Assembly (NCBI GenBank): GCA_018064605.1
Contig: JAGHUX010000041.1
Location: 1-61,502 of the forward strand
Source: Candidatus Limimorpha caballi
GTDB lineage: Bacteria > Bacteroidota > Bacteroidia > Bacteroidales > F082
Direction: 5' to 3'
DNA length: 61,502 nucleotides
Numbering within the stretch: the stretch's first letter is position 1; the number at the start of each line of letters is the position of its first letter. Positions 15,538 to 24,457 of this stretch are shown here, one piece after another. Below the pieces are notes generated by a model. The model did no database searches and was not told the origin of the DNA. It saw nothing but the letters and a program-made list of their open reading frames with translations. The position numbers and the translations under genes were made by a program.

Positions 15538-18444
15538 TCAGCGTCCCGTCATTTTCCTATACAGTTCCAGCAGTTTTGCGACGCGTTCATTCTCGGTCAT
15601 TTTCGTGTCGAAGCCGTAAGCCGACATCACCGCGCGGTCGTTGTCATGATGTGCGCGGCGGAGGTCAACGGGCATGGTGACTTCATCGTACAGGTCTGAC
15701 AGTGAGCAGTCGGGGTGTTTTGCGCGGGCGTCGAGAATGGCTTGCGCGGTCTGCTCAATCTTAAGGCGTTGGTTGCCTGTCGGTTCCGGCCACGGGAAGT
15801 TGTTGTAAACCACATCTTTGGAATATCTGTAATCCGATTTCAGGCGTCCGCAGACGGCACGCATCCACGCCATGTGGACGTTGGAGGTGAGAACGCCGAA
15901 ATGGTAAAGCGTGGCATCGGGGATAATTTGGACAGCATCATTGACAAAATCATCAGGACTCATAAAACCTATCGGAACATAACGTCTTTTTTCAGACGAT
16001 ACTCTCGGTATGAGCAGATAGTTTGTGGTTGGTATGACTGTCATTGCAAAACGATGAGGATATTCGGCGGCTTTCTGCGTCTGTTTTCGCTTGCTTGCCA
16101 ATCTAAATTCTCTGACAGAAACAACCAACTTATAACAATGCGGCATTGATTTCAAGTCGGATGGAGAACATTCGCCCAACCATAAACAATACCTAATTGT
16201 GTTGTTAATAAATTCATCAGCACCATACCAACGATGGAACATATTTGCAGTTTTTGGTTCTTTTTTGATAAACTCGTCTTTTTCTTCTTCGGAAAAAATA
16301 AAATGACCATCATCTATCGCCTGACTGCCGACTCCCATTTCCGGCACGTCGCACAGCGGCTTCGTCCGTGACTTGACGAAAATGTTCTGTGCCTCAACGA
16401 GATATGCGTTGATGTACTTGCATTCGCGGAATTTCCCGCTGTCGCTGTACAGCTTGCAGGACCGCTCGTCGTGCCTGTCTTTTCCGAACCCGATGATGAC
16501 GCAATGTACGTGAGCTTTTTGGTTGCTGTCGCTGTCCCAAACGAAAGTCTTGTATGCAAAATCTATCTTGATATTCAAGACGTTGCAAAGATTATCCCAC
16601 AGTATCGGCACCTGTTCTCCCTGCGTGATGGAGTTTGTGGAGACGAAGGCGGCCTTGGCATTCGGATTCGACTGCATCTCCCTCGCGGCCTTCAGATACC
16701 AGCCGCCGACGTAGTCGAGGTTGCCCGTGTCCTTCCAGTTTTTACCGAACAAGTCAAGCATGTCTTTCGCCTGCTCCTCCGATTTCATCCTCGCCCCGAC
16801 AAACGGCGGATTGCCCATAATATAGTCAAAATCAACATAGTAGGTTTCAGGCTGTTCGGGCATGACATCCAGATCCTCGGTTATCAGGTTGAGTTTGCCA
16901 TACACCGGCACAGCCTCGTTTGCATGTGATTTCGTGTTTTCGTCATTTTTCTGACAGCGGTAAACACGGGTTTTCTTCGCAAAGATCGTCGGTGTCTCAT
17001 CGGGTTCATCCCATCGCGTCCAGCTGACACGCAGAGCGTTGCCTTCCTTGATGTTATGGTAGGCGGTCAGCGGCAGGCTGTCGATGTCGGCCTCAATGAT
17101 GTTCGCCGTCTCACGCATCATCTGCAACTCGGCGATCCAGAGCGCGGTCGTCGCCACGGTGACGGCGAAGTCGTTGATTTCTATGCCGTAAAACTGATGT
17201 ATGTCAACCTTGACGGGATTCTCTATCGTGCCTAACATCATCTGTCCGCCTTTCAAGCGTCTGATGATTTTGTTTTCGAGACGTCGCAGCGAGATGAAAC
17301 TCTCGGTGAGGAAATTGCCGCTGCCGCAGGCCGGGTCGAGGAACTTCAGACGTGCGAGTTTGTTCTGCAAATCAACGAGTTGCTTTTTCGTCTCGCATTT
17401 CGAGAACTCATCGTTGAGCGTGTCCATGAAAAGCGGGTCAATCACCTTGTGGATGTTCTCTATCGAGGTGTAATGCATTCCGCCGCTGCGTCGCGTCTCC
17501 GGGTTCAGTGTCGATTCGAAGACCGCACCGAAGATCGTCGGCGAGATCTCGCTCCAGTCGAAGTCCTCACTCGCCCTCGTGAGGATGAGCTGCTTTATGT
17601 CTTCCGTAAACTGCGGAATCTCAATGTCTTCGTCGGAAAACAAACTGCCGTTGACGTAAGGGAAGGCTTTCAAGTCATCGTTGAGATACGGGTCGCGCTC
17701 CTCTACGGGCGTGTCCAAAGTCCTGAAAAGTTCCATCAACGCACGTCGGGTTTCCTTGGCGGGATACTGCGACAGATAATCATGGAACTCGTTCCTGTCA
17801 CCGAAAAGCCCGGCGTCTTCGGCGAAAAGACAGAACACCAGACGCACGCAGAGCTGGTTGAGCGACTGCAACGTCTCCGGCGACTCCGGATTGGCGTACT
17901 GCGGCAGAATCGCATCGTAGATCCTGCCCACCAGGTCACCGGCCTTGATGCTCAACTCCATCTCCTTTTTCAGTTGCTCGTTGCCCTGGTCAACCAAAAA
18001 CTTCAACCTATAATGTTCTTTTTCAAGATTTTGCAGAAGTATTCTCTGTGGCTCCACGTGAGGCTGCTCCATGTCATAAACCCAGAACTCGCGGAAATTA
18101 CACGTCACGATCCAACGCGGACGCACGCTGTACGGCAACTCCGCGGCATAGCGTTTCGCCTGCTGGAACGGGTTGAGCAACGAGCCGTCCGACTGCCTGA
18201 TCGGTGCGCCGAGGTCTTTCTGTACCGACTTCTGCTCAATCAAAACCTTTGTGGAATGAATGAAACCATCGATGAAAGCCGTGCGGTCGATGTGAACCTG
18301 CTCTTCAAACCTGATGAACTCCGTCGCGTTGTCAACGCCCAAAGCCTCAAGCAAAGCTATCCAGAACGGCTGCGACTCCCCTTTTTCATAGCCTTTGCCT
18401 GTCCAGTTTAAAATAAAATCGTGTAAAGATTTAAGGTTTGCCAT
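15538..18444 (-). CDS. MmeI-like fused restriction-methylation enzyme (type IIG/IIL)
   Basis: A 968-residue single-chain enzyme that can both methylate and cut DNA. The N-terminal part holds a nuclease-like motif D59-X10-E70-x-K72 (inside GFIHSTKVLIEQKS), matching the D-X9-ExK arrangement of MmeI. A helical spacer follows. A gamma-type N6-adenine methyltransferase domain carries FLDPACGSGNFL (368-379, SAM binding) and NPPF (545-548, catalytic). The C-terminal 300 residues, which include WPEPTGNQRLKIEQTAQAILDAR, match the position of the target-recognition and C-terminal domains of this family. The full family length (about 920-1000) is present with no break. Enzymes of this class need no separate methylase or specificity gene, and none is nearby. 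It has its own promoter, divergent from the LD-carboxypeptidase gene. The recognition sequence cannot be read from the sequence. Confidence 0.9.
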   Translation of the reverse strand: MANLKSLHDFILNWTGKGYEKGESQPFWIALLEALGVDNATEFIRFEEQVHIDRTAFIDGFIHSTKVLIEQKSVQKDLGAPIRQSDGSLLNPFQQAKRYAAELPYSVRPRWIVTCNFREFWVYDMEQPHVEPQRILLQNLEKEHYRLKFLVDQGNEQLKKEMELSIKAGDLVGRIYDAILPQYANPESPETLQSLNQLCVRLVFCLFAEDAGLFGDRNEFHDYLSQYPAKETRRALMELFRTLDTPVEERDPYLNDDLKAFPYVNGSLFSDEDIEIPQFTEDIKQLILTRASEDFDWSEISPTIFGAVFESTLNPETRRSGGMHYTSIENIHKVIDPLFMDTLNDEFSKCETKKQLVDLQNKLARLKFLDPACGSGNFLTESFISLRRLENKIIRRLKGGQMMLGTIENPVKVDIHQFYGIEINDFAVTVATTALWIAELQMMRETANIIEADIDSLPLTAYHNIKEGNALRVSWTRWDEPDETPTIFAKKTRVYRCQKNDENTKSHANEAVPVYGKLNLITEDLDVMPEQPETYYVDFDYIMGNPPFVGARMKSEEQAKDMLDLFGKNWKDTGNLDYVGGWYLKAAREMQSNPNAKAAFVSTNSITQGEQVPILWDNLCNVLNIKIDFAYKTFVWDSDSNQKAHVHCVIIGFGKDRHDERSCKLYSDSGKFRECKYINAYLVEAQNIFVKSRTKPLCDVPEMGVGSQAIDDGHFIFSEEEKDEFIKKEPKTANMFHRWYGADEFINNTIRYCLWLGECSPSDLKSMPHCYKLVVSVREFRLASKRKQTQKAAEYPHRFAMTVIPTTNYLLIPRVSSEKRRYVPIGFMSPDDFVNDAVQIIPDATLYHFGVLTSNVHMAWMRAVCGRLKSDYRYSKDVVYNNFPWPEPTGNQRLKIEQTAQAILDARAKHPDCSLSDLYDEVTMPVDLRRAHHDNDRAVMSAYGFDTKMTENERVAKLLELYRKMTGR

Positions 18445-18460
18445 AATGAAAAAATTTGCA

Positions 18461-18468
18461 CAAAGATA
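18461..18468 (-). promoter_or_regulatory. -7 box (TATCTTTG) for the MmeI-like gene
   Basis: A minus-strand consensus box 17 nt upstream of the ATG at 18444. It faces the divergent box at 18482-18489, so both genes share a compact 61-bp control region with very short leaders. Confidence 0.6.
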
Positions 18469-18481
18469 TATGTTTTTTTCC

Positions 18482-18489
18482 TAATTTTG
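18482..18489 (+). promoter_or_regulatory. -7 box (TAATTTTG) for the LD-carboxypeptidase gene
   Basis: A plus-strand TAnnTTTG match 17 nt before the ATG at 18506, implying a nearly leaderless transcript. Confidence 0.5.
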
Positions 18490-18505
18490 AGAAATTTTTT
18501 TGAAC

Positions 18506-19378
18506 ATGATTTCACCGAAATATCTGACGAAAGACTCTAAAATCGCACTCGTCGCGCCGGCACGGAAAATCAGCCGCGAAGAGATAAAATGCGCCGTCGA
18601 TTGGATAAAAGACAAAGGCTTCATTCCGGTTTATGACGACCGCTTGTTTGCTGAATATCATCAACTTGCGGGCGATGACGATTTCCGCGCATCGGTGCTT
18701 CAACACTATCTCGACCGCGATGACATCGCCGCCATCTTCTGCGTCCGCGGCGGCTACGGGACGATAAGGATCATCGACAGGCTCGACTTCACTAAGTTTG
18801 CCGGACACCCGAAGTGGATTGTCGGCTACAGCGATGTCACCGTGCTTCACGCGAAGATGCAACAGCTTGGCTATCAGAGCATACACGCCACAATGCCGAT
18901 AAACTTCCCAAGCAACACCAAAGAGGCACTGGATTCATTATACGACGCTTTGACAGGGGAAAGGGAAAAGGGGAAAGGGAAAAGGGGAAAGGGAAAAGGG
19001 AAAAGGGGAAAGGGGAAAGGTGGGGAGGTGATGTGGGAGGATTGCGAGATTGTCGGCGGAAACCTCTCGGTTCTGTATTCAATGCTTGGCTCTGATTTAT
19101 TCCCCGACACCGACGGCAAGTGGCTGTTCATCGAGGATTTGGACGAATACATCTACCACATCGACCGCATGATGACGGCGTTGAAACGCGCCGGAAAGCT
19201 CGCTCATCTCAAGGGGCTGGTTGTCGGGGCGTTCACGCAGATGCACGACAACGCCGTTCCGTTCGGCATGACCGCAAAGGAAATCATCTCAGAGAAGGTC
19301 AAAGAGTATGATTATCAAGTTGTCTGGGATTTCCCGGCGGGGCATATCGACGACAACAGGGCGATGATTTTCGGATAG
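18506..19378 (+). CDS. LD-carboxypeptidase (MccF/S66 family) with an internal heptamer repeat
   Basis: A 290-residue serine peptidase of the family that trims the terminal D-residue of murein peptides or inactivates microcin-type peptides. The chosen start is ATG 18506; the open frame begins two codons earlier at TTG. The nucleophile elbow VGYSD places the serine at residue 109, the glutamate is in FIEDLDE (E210), and the histidine is in FPAGHIDDNR (H280). All three catalytic residues are therefore present. Residues 151-171 are encoded entirely by nine 7-nt repeats and read GEREKGKGKRGKGKG and so on; they stand where relatives carry a short PLxY...HPLN-type linker before EGxxVGGNLS. The protein ends at MIFG, about 15-20 residues sooner than I expect for the family. 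It may be active, but it is mutation-prone at the repeat. Confidence 0.85.
   Translation: MISPKYLTKDSKIALVAPARKISREEIKCAVDWIKDKGFIPVYDDRLFAEYHQLAGDDDFRASVLQHYLDRDDIAAIFCVRGGYGTIRIIDRLDFTKFAGHPKWIVGYSDVTVLHAKMQQLGYQSIHATMPINFPSNTKEALDSLYDALTGEREKGKGKRGKGKGKRGKGKGGEVMWEDCEIVGGNLSVLYSMLGSDLFPDTDGKWLFIEDLDEYIYHIDRMMTALKRAGKLAHLKGLVVGAFTQMHDNAVPFGMTAKEIISEKVKEYDYQVVWDFPAGHIDDNRAMIFG
18956..19018 (+). repeat. Nine heptanucleotide repeats (GGGRAAA) inside a coding sequence
   Basis: Nine perfect-length 7-nt units, GGGGAAA or GGGAAAA, run in tandem within the LD-carboxypeptidase frame. The 63 nt equal 21 codons, so the present copy number keeps the frame. Gain or loss of one or two units would shift it, and three units would restore it. 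The strand is purine-only. Confidence 0.95.
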
Positions 19379-19394
19379 ACTCCCGGCTGAGAAA

Positions 19395-19763
19395 TCATCT
19401 CCCCACTGGATAGAAGGCATCTTCTATGTGGTCGATTTTGTAGTCGTTGTTTTGGTCGATGACGACAGCCACGATGTCGAAACGGACGTCGTTGTCGAGT
19501 TGCTTGCGCTCGACGTAGGCGTTGGCGGCCCAGATGAGATACTGCCGCTTGTAGCTGTCGATGGTCTCCTCCGGCTTGACGAGAACCGGCGTCTTGCGCG
19601 TCTTCACCTCGACGATGACCAGGTCGTCGCCGTCTTTGGCTATTATGTCGATTTCCTTATGGCCGCAGATCCAATTCTGCTCCAATATCTGATAACCTTT
19701 GGCGACGAGGAAGTCGCGTGCGAGCCGCTCGCCCAAAGTCCCGATTTCATTGTGTTCTGCCAT
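19395..19763 (-). CDS. yraN: YraN family protein (UPF0102)
   Basis: A 122-residue cytoplasmic protein with the YraN fold, related to Holliday-junction resolvase-like nucleases. The visible motif order is LGERLARDFL, YQILEQNW, EIDIIAKDGDDLVIVEVKTRK (the E...D...ExK pattern of the fold) and ANAYVERKQ. The usual family length is about 115-125. Its exact role is unsettled. It is convergent with the LD-carboxypeptidase (16-nt gap) and lies on the same strand as polA upstream, separated from it by a repeat-bearing spacer. Confidence 0.93.
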   Translation of the reverse strand: MAEHNEIGTLGERLARDFLVAKGYQILEQNWICGHKEIDIIAKDGDDLVIVEVKTRKTPVLVKPEETIDSYKRQYLIWAANAYVERKQLDNDVRFDIVAVVIDQNNDYKIDHIEDAFYPVGR

Positions 19764-19778
19764 TGTCTTTAGTTTTTT

Positions 19779-19818
19779 GAGGAGTTTGAGTTTAAACTCC
19801 TAACCACCTTAAACTCCT
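19779..19818. repeat. Spacer with direct and inverted repeats of TTAAACTCCT
   Basis: TTAAACTCCT occurs at 19792-19801 and 19809-19818 (17-nt period), and GAGGAGTTT at 19779-19787 is the inverse half, able to pair with AAACTCC. The element fills the gap between yraN and the polA stop. Confidence 0.65.
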
Positions 19819-19819
19819 G

Positions 19820-22666
19820 TTAATGCGCTTCAAGCCAGTTTTCGCCGACGTTGAGTTCAGCGACAACCGGAATGTTGAGTTTCATCGCATTTTCCATCTT
19901 GTCTTTGACGATTTTCTTCACGGTGTCGAGTTCGTCGATACAGGTGTCGAAGACGAGTTCGTCGTGGACCTGAAGAATCATCTTTGATTTCAAATCATTG
20001 TTTTTCAATTCTTTATGGATGTTAGCCATTGCGATTTTTATCATATCGGCCGAGCTTCCCTGTATCGGCGAGTTGATGGCGTTGCGTTCTGCGAACTGAC
20101 GGACGACGCTGTTTGTCGAGTTGATGTCGCGCAGGTAACGTCGTCGGCCGAACATGGTCTCCACGTAGCCGTTCTGTCTCGCAGAGGCGATGCATCTGTC
20201 GATGTATTCCTGAATGCCGGCGTATTCGCGGAAATAACTTTTTATGATTTCCGCCGCCTCGCCCCGGCTGATGCCGATACGTTCAGCCAGTCCGAATGCC
20301 GACATCCCGTAGATGATTCCGAAGTTGACCGCCTTGGCGCGACGTCGCATGTCTTTCGTGACGTCTTCCAACTCAACGCCATATACGCGTGCCGCCGTTG
20401 CCGCGTGGATGTCAACGCCTGCGTTGAACGCCTCTGTCATCGCGGGGTCACCGCTGAGATGCGTGATGATTCGCAGCTCGATCTGCGAGTAGTCGGCGGC
20501 AAGGAGGACATGGTTCTCGTCGCGCGGGACGAAAGCCTTCCTGATCTCGCGGCCGTTGTCGGTGCGCACCGGAATGTTTTGCAGGTTCGGATTCGTGGAG
20601 CTGAGCCTACCTGTAGCCGTAACAGCTTGATTATAGGAGGTGTGTACGAGTCCGTCGCACGGATTTATCAAGGCAGGCAGCGCATCGACGTATGTCGATT
20701 TCAACTTCGACAGCCCGCGCCAGTCGAGGATTTCCTGCACTATCGGATGTGCCGTGATGATTTTCTGAAGTACCTCCTCGCCCGTCGGATATTGTCCCGT
20801 CTTCGTCTTCTTCGCCGGCGCCTTGATCTTAAGGTCGTCGAAGAGTATTTCACCGAGCTGCTTTGGCGAAGCGATGTTAAATTCCTTCCCGGCATTCGCA
20901 AATATCTGACTTTCAAGCTCTTTGATCTGCTTCGCCTGCTGGTCGCTAATCTGTTTGAGATTGTCACTGTCAATTTTCACGCCGTTGCATTCCATGGTAG
21001 AAAGCACCTCAACAAGCGGCATCTCCATGTCTTCAAAGAGATTTGTCAGTTGATTTTCAGCGAGTTTTGACTTAAAAACCTCATAGAGCCGGTATGTCAC
21101 GTCGGCATCTTCTGCCGCATAATCTTTGAGCGGTTCGAGCGGCACCATCCGCATGTTGACCTGCGACTTGCCCCTCCCGATGAGTTCCTCAATGCGCAAC
21201 GTCTCGTAATTCAGATACACATCCGCGAGATAATCCATGTTGTGACGCTGCTCCGGGTCGATGAGATAATGCGCGAGCATGGTGTCGAACAGCTTGTTTT
21301 TCAACGAGATATTGTAATGCGCGAGCATCGACATGTCGAATTTTATGTTCTGTCCCACGAGCGTTTTCCCCGTGTCGGAAAACAACGGCACGAACCGTTC
21401 GATAACGCGTCTCGCCGCTTCAAAATCGTCAGGCAGCGTGACGTAAAACGCCTCGTGCGCCCTGACGGAGAACGACATTCCGATTATCTCCGACGAACAG
21501 ACATCAAGCCCAGTCGTCTCGGTGTCGAAGGCGAAAACTTCGTGTCTTTGCAGCATCTCTATGAGCGAACTGATCTGCCCGTCGGTTGCAACAAGCTGAT
21601 AATCATGACTTACCGTTTTTATTGAGTCTTTTGTTGAAAATAATTCCAACGACGGATTGCTCGGGTCGTTTTCAGCAAATTGAGAGAAAAGGTCGGGTTC
21701 GTGCCGCGATGTGTCTGTCTTTGTGCCTGGTCTCACAACTGCAGGTTGTTGTACCGGCAGGCCGCCGACCTTGCCGGTCTGCAAGTCGTTGATCATTCTC
21801 TTGGAGAAAGTCCGGAACTCAAGTTCATCGAAGATTTGCGTAAGTCTCTGCATGTCAGGCGTTTTGACGGCGAGTTCGTCGATGTTGAAATCCACAGGCA
21901 CATTAATATTAATGGTGGCGAGCATTTTCGACATCAGTCCTTGGTCGGCGAAGTTGATGATGTTTTCGCGCATTTTCCCTTTTAGTTCCCCGGCGTGGGC
22001 TATGAGGTTTTCCATGGAGCCGTATTCCTGCACGAACTTCGAGGCAGTTTTCTCCCCGACACCTGGGATGCCGGGGATATTGTCTATCGCATCGCCCCAA
22101 AGTCCAAGAATATCAATGAGTTGTGTCGGTTTGTCAATACCATATTTCTCGCACACTTCCTTCGGTCCGAGGATTTTCGCGTCCTCACCGAACTTTGCGG
22201 GTCTGAAAATGAATATGTTATCGCTCACAAGTTGTCCGAAGTCCTTGTCGGGTGTCACCATATACACGAGATGTCCGGCCTTCTCGGCTTTTTTCGCGAG
22301 CGTCCCGATGACATCGTCAGCCTCGTAGCCTTCCACGGCGTACATCGGGATGTTGAACCCTTTTATGATTTCCTTGATATAAGGTATGGAGGCGCGGAGG
22401 TCGTCGGGCATCGCCTCACGGTTTGCCTTGTAGTCGCTGAAGTTTTCTGTACGTTGTGACGGTGCGCCGAGGTCGAAGGCAATGCCGAGATGCGACGGCC
22501 TCTCAGTCCTCAGAATCTCGTACAAGGTATTCAGGAAACCTATTATCGCCGAGGTGTTAAACCCTTTGGATGTCACCCTCGGATTTTTGTTCAATGCGAA
22601 AAATGCCCTGTAAATCAAAGCGTAAGCGTCGATTAGAAAAATTTTAGGTTTGTCAGGTGTTATCAT
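19820..22666 (-). CDS. polA: DNA polymerase I
   Basis: A 948-residue repair and Okazaki-fragment-processing polymerase. Residues 1-300 form the 5'-3' exonuclease (IDAYALIYRAFFAL, YEADDVIGTLA, GDAIDNIPGIPGVGEKTA). The middle holds a 3'-5' exonuclease with intact acidic residues (FDTETTGLD ... DTMLAHYLID), so proofreading is likely active. The polymerase domain shows motif A (DYSQIELRI), motif B (RRRAKAVNFGIIYG) and motif C (QVHDELVFD). The length matches the full three-domain family. It is transcribed alone, divergent from acpP across a 294-bp AT-rich gap. Confidence 0.97.
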   Translation of the reverse strand: MITPDKPKIFLIDAYALIYRAFFALNKNPRVTSKGFNTSAIIGFLNTLYEILRTERPSHLGIAFDLGAPSQRTENFSDYKANREAMPDDLRASIPYIKEIIKGFNIPMYAVEGYEADDVIGTLAKKAEKAGHLVYMVTPDKDFGQLVSDNIFIFRPAKFGEDAKILGPKEVCEKYGIDKPTQLIDILGLWGDAIDNIPGIPGVGEKTASKFVQEYGSMENLIAHAGELKGKMRENIINFADQGLMSKMLATININVPVDFNIDELAVKTPDMQRLTQIFDELEFRTFSKRMINDLQTGKVGGLPVQQPAVVRPGTKTDTSRHEPDLFSQFAENDPSNPSLELFSTKDSIKTVSHDYQLVATDGQISSLIEMLQRHEVFAFDTETTGLDVCSSEIIGMSFSVRAHEAFYVTLPDDFEAARRVIERFVPLFSDTGKTLVGQNIKFDMSMLAHYNISLKNKLFDTMLAHYLIDPEQRHNMDYLADVYLNYETLRIEELIGRGKSQVNMRMVPLEPLKDYAAEDADVTYRLYEVFKSKLAENQLTNLFEDMEMPLVEVLSTMECNGVKIDSDNLKQISDQQAKQIKELESQIFANAGKEFNIASPKQLGEILFDDLKIKAPAKKTKTGQYPTGEEVLQKIITAHPIVQEILDWRGLSKLKSTYVDALPALINPCDGLVHTSYNQAVTATGRLSSTNPNLQNIPVRTDNGREIRKAFVPRDENHVLLAADYSQIELRIITHLSGDPAMTEAFNAGVDIHAATAARVYGVELEDVTKDMRRRAKAVNFGIIYGMSAFGLAERIGISRGEAAEIIKSYFREYAGIQEYIDRCIASARQNGYVETMFGRRRYLRDINSTNSVVRQFAERNAINSPIQGSSADMIKIAMANIHKELKNNDLKSKMILQVHDELVFDTCIDELDTVKKIVKDKMENAMKLNIPVVAELNVGENWLEAH

Positions 22667-22960
22667 TTTCAGTGTTTATTTAAAAAAAACAGTGTTTTGT
22701 TGAAAATATCACAACTTTTGAAGTCGTAAAAGTACTACTATTTTTTCAAACAGTGTTAAAAATCTTTCCATTTACGAAAAAATCTTTTTTTTGTATAAAT
22801 TTTTTACAAATCACGTTTTTGTAATTTTTTGAAAATCAATTTTTTAAAAAAAATCAGAAAAAATATTTTTATGAAAGTTGAAATTGTATGTAAAAATAGC
22901 TTACTTTTGTTGAAATTTTTTTGAGCGAAAAATATTATTTACGAATAAAAATTATTGAAA
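22667..22960. other. AT-rich divergent promoter region polA / acpP
   Basis: A 294-bp segment of very low GC with many A and T runs and no coding potential. A clear plus-strand -7 box lies at 22902-22909. On the minus strand the best match for polA is TACTTTTA near 22727-22735, one base off consensus. The remaining sequence shows no further motif that I can name. Confidence 0.5.
22902..22909 (+). promoter_or_regulatory. -7 box (TACTTTTG) for the acpP operon
   Basis: A consensus TAnnTTTG with a TTG 21 nt upstream (22878-22880) as a weak -33 element. It lies 51 nt before the acpP ATG. Confidence 0.6.
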
Positions 22961-23203
22961 ATGTCAGAAATTCAAGAAAAAGTTGTATCAATCATTGCCG
23001 ACAAATTGGCTGTTGATAAGTCAGAAATCACACCTGAGAAGAGTTTTACACAGGATCTGGGTGCCGACTCACTTGACACTGTTGAGATGATTATGGAATT
23101 TGAGAAAGAATTTAACATTACGATTCCGGAAGAGAAATCAGCAGAGATTTTGACAGTTGGTGAAGCCATCAGTTGCATTGAGAAATGCATTAACAACGAA
23201 TAA
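22961..23203 (+). CDS. acpP: Acyl carrier protein
   Basis: An 80-residue acidic helical protein that carries growing fatty acyl chains on a phosphopantetheine arm. The attachment site is the serine of [12 protein letters not shown] 22961 was chosen because the open frame otherwise begins at TTG two codons earlier; it gives the usual length of 78-80. It is followed after 3 nt by fabF, then rnc, the standard fatty-acid / RNase III order in this phylum. Confidence 0.97.
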   Translation: MSEIQEKVVSIIADKLAVDKSEITPEKSFTQDLGADSLDTVEMIMEFEKEFNITIPEEKSAEILTVGEAISCIEKCINNE

Positions 23204-23206
23204 CTT

Positions 23207-24457
23207 ATGGAGTTGAGGCGTGTTGTTGTCACAGGGCTTGGGGCCATTACGCCGGTAGGCAATAACGTTCCGGACTACTGGAGCGGTTTGCTTGGTGGTG
23301 TCAGCGGGGCCGGTGAGATAACACGTTTTGACGCCTCGAAATTCAAGTGCCGCATAGCATGTGAGGTGAAGAATTTCGATCCGTTGCAGTTTTTCGACAG
23401 GAAAGAGGCAAGGAAGTTAGACTCTTACGCGCAGTTTGCCATCGTCGCGGCAGACGAGGCTATTGCGGATTCTGGTATCGACAAAGATAACACCGACTTT
23501 GATGAAGTCGGCGTTATCTTTGCGTCCGGCATCGGTGGCATCAGCAGTCTCTATGAAGACATGAAGGACTTCGCCACGGGTGACGGGGTTCCGCGTCTGA
23601 GTCCGTTCATCATCCCGCGTCTGCTTCCTGACATTGCGGCAGGTCACATCTCGATAAAGCACGGCTTCCACGGAGTGAATTTCGCGACCGTGTCGGCCTG
23701 TGCATCATCGGCCAACGCACTGATAGAGGGTTTCAACTATATTCATTTCGGCAAGGCCGACGTGATAGTCACCGGCGGTTCAGAAGCCAGCATCTGTCCT
23801 GTCGGTGTCGGCGGCTTTGAGGCCACGAAAGCCCTCTCGACACGCAACGACGACCCGAAGACCGCGTCACGTCCGTTCGACGCCAACCGCGACGGTTTCG
23901 TGATGGGTGAAGGCGCCGGCTGCCTCATACTCGAAGAACTCAACCACGCCTTGGCGCGTAACGCCAAGATCTACGGCGAGATAATCGGCGCGGGCGTCTC
24001 CGCCGACGCTCATCATATCACAGCGCCGCACCCGGAGGGACTCGGGGCCGTGTTGAGCATGAAACGGGCACTCAAAGACGCCGGCATCACACCGGAGATG
24101 ATAGACCATATCAACACCCACGGGACATCAACCCCGATGGGCGACATCGCCGAAATACTCGCGATAAAAGAAGTGTTCGGGGGTCACACTCCAAAAATCT
24201 CCATCAACTCGGGCAAGTCAATGACAGGCCATCTGCTCGGCGGCGCCGGCGCCATAGAGTCGATCTCGACAATCCTCGCCTGCAAGAACGATGTCGTTCC
24301 GCCGACAATCAACCACTTCACCGATGACCCGAACATCGACCCGAACATCGACTTCACCTTCGGGACACCGAGAAAACGCTCCGTCAACTATGCCATCAGC
24401 AACGCCTTCGGCTTCGGCGGACACAACGCCAGCATAGTGTTTAAGAAATACCTATAA
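23207..24457 (+). CDS. fabF: Beta-ketoacyl-ACP synthase II
   Basis: A 416-residue condensing enzyme that elongates acyl-ACP with malonyl-ACP in fatty acid synthesis. Catalytic residues are visible: cysteine in VSACASSANAL, histidine in INTHGTSTPMGD and histidine in SMTGHLLGGAGA, the Cys-His-His triad of the FabF/KAS II class. The N-terminus RRVVVTGLGAITPVG is typical. The stop overlaps the rnc start by one base (TAATG), indicating translational coupling. Confidence 0.97.
   Translation: MELRRVVVTGLGAITPVGNNVPDYWSGLLGGVSGAGEITRFDASKFKCRIACEVKNFDPLQFFDRKEARKLDSYAQFAIVAADEAIADSGIDKDNTDFDEVGVIFASGIGGISSLYEDMKDFATGDGVPRLSPFIIPRLLPDIAAGHISIKHGFHGVNFATVSACASSANALIEGFNYIHFGKADVIVTGGSEASICPVGVGGFEATKALSTRNDDPKTASRPFDANRDGFVMGEGAGCLILEELNHALARNAKIYGEIIGAGVSADAHHITAPHPEGLGAVLSMKRALKDAGITPEMIDHINTHGTSTPMGDIAEILAIKEVFGGHTPKISINSGKSMTGHLLGGAGAIESISTILACKNDVVPPTINHFTDDPNIDPNIDFTFGTPRKRSVNYAISNAFGFGGHNASIVFKKYL

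Noticed and set aside
17380..18411. 343-codon plus-strand open frame
   Set aside because: It is antisense to the MmeI-like enzyme, has no family resemblance, and is explained by codon bias of the true gene.
18956..19018. CRISPR array
   Set aside because: Units are 7 nt with no spacers and no cas genes; this also holds for the other repeat arrays.
20015..21070. 351-codon plus-strand open frame
   Set aside because: It is antisense to polA and has no ribosome site or recognisable domain.
22667..22960. Replication origin in the AT-rich gap
   Set aside because: AT-rich, but no DnaA-box cluster was seen; it is better explained as a divergent promoter region.
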